Shown here piece by piece: positions 41,291 to 47,980 of a stretch of DNA of 47,980 bases (its first letter is position 1; each line of letters opens with the position of its first letter). The translations under genes and the position numbers were made by a program. The notes under the pieces are model-generated. The model was given only the letters and a program-made list of their open reading frames with translations, ran no database searches and had not been told where the DNA came from. The stretch is from Euprymna scolopes (lineage: Eukaryota > Mollusca > Cephalopoda > Sepiida > Sepiolidae): assembly GCA_024364805.1 (NCBI GenBank), contig CM044496.1:49038373-49086352 (forward strand). Direction: 5' to 3'.

Positions 41291-41380
41291 CCAAAAATCC
41301 TCCTTATAATTATTGTTAGGTTGCCGGAAACGAAATTAAGTAAAACGCAATTTTCTTTTTAACAAACCTTTTTATATAAG
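41291..41380 (-). promoter_or_regulatory. candidate promoter and non-coding first exon of GHITM
   Basis: On the minus strand, TATATAAA (41378-41371) is followed about 45 nt later by TTTCCGGC, an ETS/GABP-type core (CCGGAA on the plus strand, 41324-41329). A consensus donor GTGAGT at 41290-41285 follows. This gives a possible short exon ending at 41291. ETS/GABP sites are common in promoters of nuclear genes for mitochondrial proteins. The link to GHITM, 16.6 kb away, is inference from the unpaired acceptor at 24716. Confidence 0.25.
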
Positions 41381-41557
41381 GTTACCGAAACGGTGTAAGT
41401 TATTATTTCGTCCCCGATAATTATTAGTTCCAGGCAGCGATTTTACGTTTCACGTTTATAGACGGTGCGGTGCACAGGCTAATACTGTGGCTGTTAGTAT
41501 ACTACGAAAACCACCACCATTACTACTATGACAAAAATAAAAAAAAATATTATCCCT

Positions 41558-42066
41558 CATGGTTTAACCGAGGCCACCAAAAGTGGCCTCGACGCTTATA
41601 CAGTTTAGTCAAGACATTAAAAAAAATGAAAATATTGAAAAAAAAAGGTTATATTGTACGAACTCGTTATAGTCTGAAGTTATCTGAAAAAAAATTTCAC
41701 TTAATTTCATCAAGTAGTTTTTATTTTACAGCAAAAAACAATTTGTTATGATACCGAGCAAAAGGTTCGATTTTTAAGAAAAGCTAGTAATAAAGATGGG
41801 GAGGGCGTGTCGGCGCTTTAACTGGAGTTATCTACCTTTGGCGTGTTCAACAAATTTTGTAATGGCTGACTTCAACGCGCTCTCAGAAAAACGTGTTTTT
41901 CTCCTGTAAAATAAAAACCACTCGATCAAATTAAATGAAATTTTTTTCAGAGATCTTCAGTCCAAAACAGATGTACAATATAACCTTTTTTCGATATTTT
42001 CATTTTTTTTAATGTCTTGACTAAACTGTACAAGTACCGTGGCCTCGGTTTAACCACGGCCACCGA
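41558..42066. mobile_element. foldback/MITE-like element M3 with arms of about 170 nt
   Basis: Left arm starts ATGGTTTAACCGAGGCCACC and contains CAGTTTAGTCAAGACATTAA. The right end carries the complements, TTAATGTCTTGACTAAACTG at about 42010-42029 and GGCCTCGGTTTAACC at 42041-42055. The middle (about 41740-41900) is unique and non-coding. The left arm also has a small perfect hairpin, CGAGGCCAC (41569-41577) with GTGGCCTCG (41583-41591). Confidence 0.88.
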
Positions 42067-42864
42067 GATATAGAAGGCCTGTTAACTGAAAAATACCTGC
42101 AGGCAATGTAGGTAAGATTTGTCGAACTGTTACTGTCGATACTATATGACAGCATTTTTAAAAAGAGCATTAAGACATGGTAAAAAAGAAACGAAAGGAA
42201 CCCAATTCGATTAATAATGAAACTGAACTTTATTCAATATAAAATATAAATATTATCTATGTAAAATTACTTAATTTTAAAACAATATATAATCTAATAC
42301 TGATAAAACTGAATTATGAATTTAGGGAACAAACAATTAAAGAAACATAAAAGAAACAATTCTTGGCCTTTGGGACAAGATCCCCGTATAGTAGTATCTG
42401 TTCTGATGCTACAATTCATCTTTTCTGTCCTCGGCCGGTGGAAGAGAAATCCTTCATGACTGAGACAATTTTTATTTTTGTTTCTTTTCAGAGTGCCCCT
42501 TATTGGGGAGCTGGATTTTCCCCACAAGATTATATGTTGAAATATTTAAATTGTTGTGGGGCCGGTCGTCCGGGGACAATCGACCCAACAACTAACAAGA
42601 TAGACACAGGCAAAAAGTAAGCAGCAAAAAGGTAAAGAAGAATGACATACACAGGTTATTTGGTTAAAAGCGAGGGTTTGCCTTTTATTTGCAAACGAAG
42701 TGAAAAATCGAATGAACTGGATGCTGGTCGCCTGGAAGGTCGCACGTCACTGGTGGCTAAGGTCTGGAGGTCTGGAACAGGTACTCTAGACGTAGCGTGG
42801 TTCTGGGTTGTTCGCTGGGTCTGGAACGATCGGCTGGATGTCAGGGCAATCCGGAAATGGACAG
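42067..42864. other. unassigned region with a small open frame
   Basis: A plus-strand frame of 96 codons (42642-42932) runs into the minisatellite and has no recognised similarity. CCCCTTATTGGGGAGCTGG near 42496 resembles a block near 32649. Confidence 0.35.
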
Positions 42865-43201
42865 CGGGCACTGAGAATGAGGTGGTCAGTGTTAAGGAAC
42901 GGATGACACTGAGAACGGAGGATCAGTGTTAGGGAACAAACGACACTGAGAATGGAGGATCAGTGTTAGGGAACAGACGACACTGAGAATGGAGGATCAG
43001 TGTTAGGGAACAAACGACACTGAGAATGGAGGATCAGTGTTAGGGAACAAACAACACTGAGAATGGAGGATCAGTGTTAGGGAACAGACGACACTGAGAA
43101 CGGAGGATCAGTGTTAGGGAACAGACGACACTGAGAACAAAGGATCAGTGTTAGGGAACGGACGACACTGAGAATGGAGGATCAGTGTTAAGGAACGGAC
43201 G
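42865..43201 (+). repeat. 37-bp minisatellite, about nine copies
   Basis: Unit GACACTGAGAATGGAGGATC plus AGTGTTAGGGAACAAAC. Copies differ at a few positions (AATGG/AACGG, ACAAAC/ACAGAC/ACGGAC). Each unit contains ACACTGA and its complement TCAGTGT, so every copy can form a 7-bp stem with a 10-12 nt loop. Confidence 0.95.
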
Positions 43202-43202
43202 G

Positions 43203-43344
43203 TTGATATTGGAGCCAGGTGCGAGCGAGGTTGCAGACCGAAGGAACAAGGTGCGAGCGGTAGCAGACCAGAGGTGCGAGATGCAAGAGAGGTTACAGGC
43301 CGGAGGAGCGAGGTTGCAGGCTGGAGGAGCGAAGTGCAAGCAAG
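43203..43344 (+). repeat. degenerate GC-richer tandem repeat
   Basis: Imperfect repeats of GGTGCGAG / GAGGTTGCAG / CGGAGGAGCG-type blocks fill the space between the minisatellite and the BEL/Pao fossil. Confidence 0.6.
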
Positions 43345-46143
43345 GTGAACCCTGAAGTCAATACCAAACGGGGAATTCTTTCGCAAATATCAGGAGTATA
43401 TGACCCTTTATCTTTGCTTGTTCCCATCGTGATACAAGGGGAAGATCATAATCAGCTTGATCTGGAAAACAAGTTGTTGTGGGATGAGCGGATTCCTGAA
43501 AAGCTCAACAACCTGTGGCAAAATCATGCCAAGGATCTAAATAATTTGGGGAAATTTGAATTTCCCAGGCATGAAATGTCAGAAAATCATCCTGTCAAAT
43601 TTATTTGTTTCTGTGACGCGTCGAAAAACGCGTACGGATTCACCTCATATGCGAAACAGGAGTGAATTGTTCCCTGTTGTTTACAAAGGCCAGAGTGGCC
43701 CCAATTAAGGGGGAGTTACTTCCAACTTGGGAACTATTGGCTATGTTTAGCCCTTAAGGTAGCCCCTCAGATTGTGCCCCTTAACATTGATAATTTTTTT
43801 CCTGATGTCTGATTCCCAAGTTGCCCTCTTGTGGGTCCTGAACGGTAAGGAATCCAAGAAAAATATATTCATTGAAAACAGGATCGCAGAGATCAAAAGA
43901 TTTTCAGAAGATATTAATAATAAATTTGGTGTTCTACTGAAATTAAAACGTGTTTCATCGTCAGAAAATCTGGCAGATCTTCTAACTAGAGGTACCAACA
44001 CTTCTAAATTTTCCCAGTTATTATAGGCAGTAAAATCCCACCCCCACACAGTAGAGATCCCTAAATGTAAATGATCTTTCTACTCCAGTAGTTTCTCCCC
44101 CAGAACCGCTAGACTCTGGAATTCCATTCCAGGTTCCTGCTTCCCTAACTGTACTGACATGCAGAAGTTCAAGTGTAATGTGAACCGACATCTTGCTGCC
44201 TAAAACCTAACATAGTGCCCCAGTAGTTGCTGCCCCTGATAGTAGCCCCCTACACCAAAGTGGCAATGTGCCTTGTTTGGGGTGAAAATGTAATAAAAAA
44301 AAATAAAGTCTGAGGAAAAAAAAAGTTATTCAATTTTTGGATGTATGGCCCAGAATGGCTCAATAGAGATGGCATTAATTGGCCAATCTCACCCTTACCT
44401 TGTCTAAATGAAACTAATAAAAAAAATTGTATCATGTTTGTACTCTCAGGAGGCACATCTTTCTAAAAATACCTTCCCGTTGGATATTACAAGATATTCC
44501 AGCTTAACTAAGGCAATCAGCGTCTTAGAAAAAGTGTTGAAATTTTATGATTTGTTACGTCACCGTAATGCTGACAATTTTAATAGGGCCAAATTATTGC
44601 TATTTGCTAACATGCAAATGGAGGCCTTCTCTCATGAACTAGGTTACTTGAAACAACCTTCTGGTAAATTGCCTCCCCCTAGGGTAACTGCCTTAGGGTT
44701 ATTCCTTGATAAAGATGGGTTAATTAGAACCAGAGGTAGGATACAGAATTCTGATATTCTGCCCTTTGAGGTCAAGTTTCCCCTTTTGTTGGGAAAAATT
44801 CATTATTTAAAAAAACTGGCGATTAAGGAAGCTCATCTTAACTGTTGTCACATGGGGGGGTTAATTCAATCCTCAGTAAGTTAAGGCTGTCTGGGGTTTG
44901 GATTCCTCAGGAGGAGACAAGCTGTAAAAGCCTTTTTGCGTACTTGCATTGTATGTAAAAAAATAAATTCTCTGCCTTGTAAGGTATCTCTGTTGCCTGT
45001 TTATAGGGTGAACTTTTTTCGCCCATTCAAACAAGTGAGTGGGGATTTTACCGGTCAATTTTCCGTAAAGGTTAGGGGGGTAGAAGTTAAAATGTACATA
45101 TTGCTCTTTACATGCATGAGTTTGCGCGCATTCACTTAGAATTATTGCCGGATATGAGCACCCGCTCTTTCATGCTGGCCTTTGTTAGGTTTACCAATTT
45201 ATTTGGCATCCCTACGCATGTATATTCTGATAACGTGAAATCTTTTGTTGCGCCCGGAATATTGTTGTCGAACGTGTTCGAATCTGACAAGCTGAAGGAA
45301 CAATTTAAATCTATTCACATCATCCATCGAACAATTCCTATTTATTCTGCCTGGCAAGAGGGGGGGGAGCTTGGGAGAGGCTAATTAAAACTGTCAAGCA
45401 ATGTTTGAGGAAACTATTGGGCAGAAGAAAGTTGGATTATTTTGAATTTCTGACTGCACTTTCTGATGTGCAAAAGGCAATAAATGACAGATCTCTCACT
45501 TATATTGCTTCTGCTGACAGAGGCTTTAGCATTTTAACTCTAAATCATTTTCTACAAACAGGCTATCAACCTCATTTGCTTATTAATAATTATGATTCTG
45601 AATTATGTCCTGACCCCCCCCCCCCAAATAGGACAGCCTTGTTACATTCCTTCGAAATGAATAAATTTTTTGAAAAATTCAATCGTATTTAGCACAATGA
45701 TTACCGCTTGTCATTAAGAGAAATCGTTGCCAAAATTGGGAGATTTTGTTCCTCCAAGCTCTCTGTTGGAGATTAAGTCTCCCAACAAAACCAGACAATT
45801 TTGGAATCTTGGTAAAATAATTAAATTAATTACTGGAAGTGATAATAATGTTCGTTCCACTGTCGTTCTTAAAGACAGGTGCAAACAGGTCCATTCCTTA
45901 AAACATCTTTAAATTAATTAAGGGTAATGATGATATTGTATCGACCGAGTTTATTGAGGAAGGAGGTCCCTTCTTCTGTTCAGTTCCTAATGATGGAACA
46001 TCACCAATGGTGTGCTGCGATTCCTGTGACAGCTGGTACCATTTCAGCTGCGTAGGAGTTAATCAGCAAGATACCTTAGGGGAGTGGCTTTGTTCTAATT
46101 GTAAGGATGAAGCTCTGCAGGTCATTCTACATAGTGGTCATTA
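43345..46143 (+). mobile_element. BEL/Pao LTR-retrotransposon fossil (RNase H, integrase, PHD finger)
   Basis: Parts in order: the region linking RT to RNase H of Pao polymerases (43357-43545), RNase H (43560-44025), a nested LINE insertion (44050-44305), the integrase zinc-binding region (about 44450-44900), the integrase catalytic core (about 45020-45390) and the region after it (45405-45690). The C-terminal domain typical of Pao integrases (45740-45910) and a PHD-type zinc finger (about 45965-46120, CDSCDSWYHFSC followed by WLCSNC) complete it. The front of the element (gag, protease, RT, 5' LTR) is absent. It is broken by several interruptions. Moderately old: domains are readable by eye. 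Confidence 0.9.
44050..44305 (+). mobile_element. LINE family 2 3'-end fragment nested in the BEL/Pao fossil
   Basis: Broken plus-strand frames read PRTARLWNSIPGSCFPN and CTDMQKFKCNVNRHL, the end of a CR1/L2-like LINE C terminus, followed by about 110 nt of 3' sequence and an A-rich end (about 44294-44305). BEL/Pao sequence lies on both sides, so the LINE inserted later. Confidence 0.8.
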
Positions 46144-47260
46144 GCTAATATCTGGATGCATTAGAATTATTGAAGTTTCCACTGGAAATTGACAGCAAAC
46201 AGTGGCACACATTAATATTAAGAAGTTTTAACTGAATTAAAGTTATAATTATCGAATCTCAATTTGAACTGTCAACAAACAAACACATATTTAGAGTTAG
46301 AAGTTTAACTGAATTAAAACATATTGAAATTTATAAATTTATCTGAGTTAAGAGTTATGTATATTGGATTAACTTGCTATTTGTCATTTATCCGACCGTA
46401 TTATTAATTTGTATTGGGAAAAAGTAATGATTATCCATTACCTTTTTCCCCCCTCCTTGGCAGTGTATGAGAAATTTCATTTACAGCCGCCATGTTTCTT
46501 GTTTAAGCTGCCTACACAGTTCTAGTATGCGGCCCATGATTGGTTAGTTTGAATGAGTCAAGTGAATTGCTTGGCGCCCCTTTTTTGTATCATGCTTTTA
46601 TTTTTCAGTCCACGTGAATCTCTCGGCAGGAAAAGAACTCACAAGAGCGGCTCCCAGGGAAAGCCTTACCAAGAATGGAGCCGCCACTATTTCTTCATGT
46701 TATTTCACCAAAATGTTGGTGAACAAAGGACTTGCATCTCTACAAACAGAGACACCTTTATATTGTGCCGCAGATATATCCTAATTACAGGATGGCATCC
46801 TTTGAACTTTTCCTCATGATTATATTTACTAAATATTGGAACTTATCTCAATTCAATTAGAGTCCCAAGCGGCTTGCTTTATGCCTAATTATAGGCGCCA
46901 ACATTCTTGATGAGAACACCATGAATTATCATGGATCCTTTCGACGAAAATTTGAACTACAACTCCACCAAAAGGAGTTTAACTACCGGCTCCCTGTTTA
47001 GGGAGGCAAAACTTCCCCATCGTTTTGCAATGGACTGTATCATGACCAATAACTTTTTTTTGTTGTTATTATTGAATAAATTCTGAGTTTGAAGGTATGG
47101 CTTTTGTAATTTGTGGATTTATTTTGCCTCTGCCAGGGAGTATTGAGTTTGTGAGAATTAAATTTCTTACAAAACATTAAGGGTTTTTGAATAAGTTGGT
47201 GTCTTAATCTTCATATATACCATTTTTTTTTTTTATTGTTAGGTGGAAGCACAGAATAGT
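46144..47260. other. region after the BEL/Pao fossil: possible LTR remains, unproven
   Basis: Contains a 14-15 bp hairpin at 46415-46449 (GGGAAAAAGTAATG and near-complement) and a poly(A) signal ATTGAATAAATTC near 47075. A 3' LTR would be expected here, but with no 5' copy in the window it cannot be delimited. Confidence 0.35.
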
Positions 47261-47645
47261 TTTTTCTTTTTTTTTTTTTACATAGGCGTCACCACTTATC
47301 AAGGCCGATCGGCCACTCAAGGATAAGGGTTAAAGAGTGTAGAGTAGTCAAAAGGACAATATAGTAATCAATAGTAATGGAAGTTCGGTAAATTTGTTAA
47401 CTTAAGTGGAACGGCTCATCAGAAACTTGTTCACGTTGGACTTGAAGACAACCATATTATAGACAGTTGGAAAGCAGGAAAACGGAAGACAATTCCACAG
47501 GCGTGCAGTTCTAAGAAAGAAGCTTTGATCATGGAATCTATGTTTAGGTTTAGGCACACATAAAGAGTGTGGAAAATTATTGATAATGTTTTCAGCTAGT
47601 CTAGTGTTTCTTGTGAAAGTTTGGCGAGGGGGGACCATACAAAAC
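47261..47645 (-). mobile_element. LINE family 1 3'-end fragment, well preserved
   Basis: T run at about 47261-47279, then GCGTCACCACTTATCAAGGC. A coding end follows that stays open for 81 codons (SFFLRTARLWNCLPFSCFP; stop at 47402-47404). The 5' truncation is at about 47645. Confidence 0.88.
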
Positions 47646-47980
47646 ATTCTCTCCTCCCCATTTTAAGAATGGCTTTCAAAATAATATCATTATTTTAGCA
47701 TGGTGGCAAAAGTGCGCAAATACCACAAAATGTTTATTTACATGTGACGCAGAAACACCAAACAACTTTTCTTTTTGAATTAATTCTTGTTTTTAGTCTT
47801 TAGTTATGCTTTACCGCCGAAACTGGAGACAACATTTTATTTCGCGCACCTGTTGTTGAAATCCAAGGGAGAAATCAGTACTTTAAACTATGACCGAAGC
47901 ATGAAATGAATAACAAAATTAAACTAGATAATAATTTTTTGGTTTAATTTAAATTAATTTGTTGTTGACCCTTCAAAGTT
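47646..47980. other. window end: nothing recognised
   Basis: AT-rich DNA without a recognised element. Confidence 0.5.

Noticed and set aside
42865-43201. CRISPR-like array
   Set aside because: The repeats are contiguous with no spacers and the context is animal DNA, so it is a minisatellite.
43114-43386. Minus-strand open frame of 90 codons with repeated SxLLxPxTSL motifs
   Set aside because: Translation of the degenerate tandem repeat; the periodic peptide is a by-product of the DNA repeat.
46464-47171. 3' LTR running from TGTATGAG to TTACA
   Set aside because: No polypurine tract just before it and no second copy to compare, so ends cannot be set.

Overview
This window is a stretch of repeat-rich, AT-rich animal DNA. 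It has one recognisable host gene with long introns, surrounded and invaded by layers of mobile elements. There are no operons, bacterial-style genes, CRISPR arrays or rRNA. The host gene is a GHITM/TMBIM5 (MICS1) homologue on the minus strand, with seven coding exons between 24681 (ATG) and 677 (stop). With every splice site read from the sequence, the exons give an uninterrupted 340-residue protein, close to the 345 residues I recall for the human protein. The gene form, intron sizes, LINE flavour and foldback elements suggest a marine invertebrate, probably a mollusc. A cephalopod is my best guess, but it rests on recalled repeat style and is not proven.

Layout. 1-761: last GHITM exon and 3' UTR. 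762-3034: intron 6, with a foldback MITE (2060-2433). 3035-3206: exon 6. 3207-7938: intron 5, with an RTE-like LINE (about 4141-6215) split by the 3' end of a second LINE family, and another 3' end beside it. 7939-8037: exon 5. 8038-15882: intron 4, with an RTE-like RT scrap, a decayed Tc1/mariner transposase, a 2.4 kb CR1/Jockey-like LINE (9877-12238), palindromic tandem repeats and a small LINE scrap. 15883-16081: exon 4. 16082-18821: intron 3, with only an orphan ORF. 18822-18963: exon 3. 18964-23367: intron 2, with an unnamed interspersed repeat, an assembly gap and a mariner copy ending in a clear terminal repeat. 23368-23479 and 24468-24681: exons 2 and 1.

Upstream of GHITM (24716-47980) I see no second host gene I can name. 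It holds further copies of the same LINE family (25413-26820, 34393-34597, 36277-39009, 47261-47645) and three pieces of a second LINE family (28335-31870). There are two BEL/Pao LTR-retrotransposon fossils (34861-35445, 43345-46143), both followed by a PHD-finger-like segment. Two more foldback elements (39312-39786, 41558-42066), a 37-bp minisatellite with about nine copies (42865-43201) and a second assembly gap complete the region. A possible non-coding first exon and promoter for GHITM lies near 41291-41380.

The points most worth a second look are: the PHD finger shared by two independent BEL/Pao fossils; the 3' stem-loop conserved in the LINE family's copies; a perfect 39-bp palindrome inside one LINE copy; the second gap, whose two edges are the same 39 bp and which may be spurious; and the probable distant 5' exon of GHITM.
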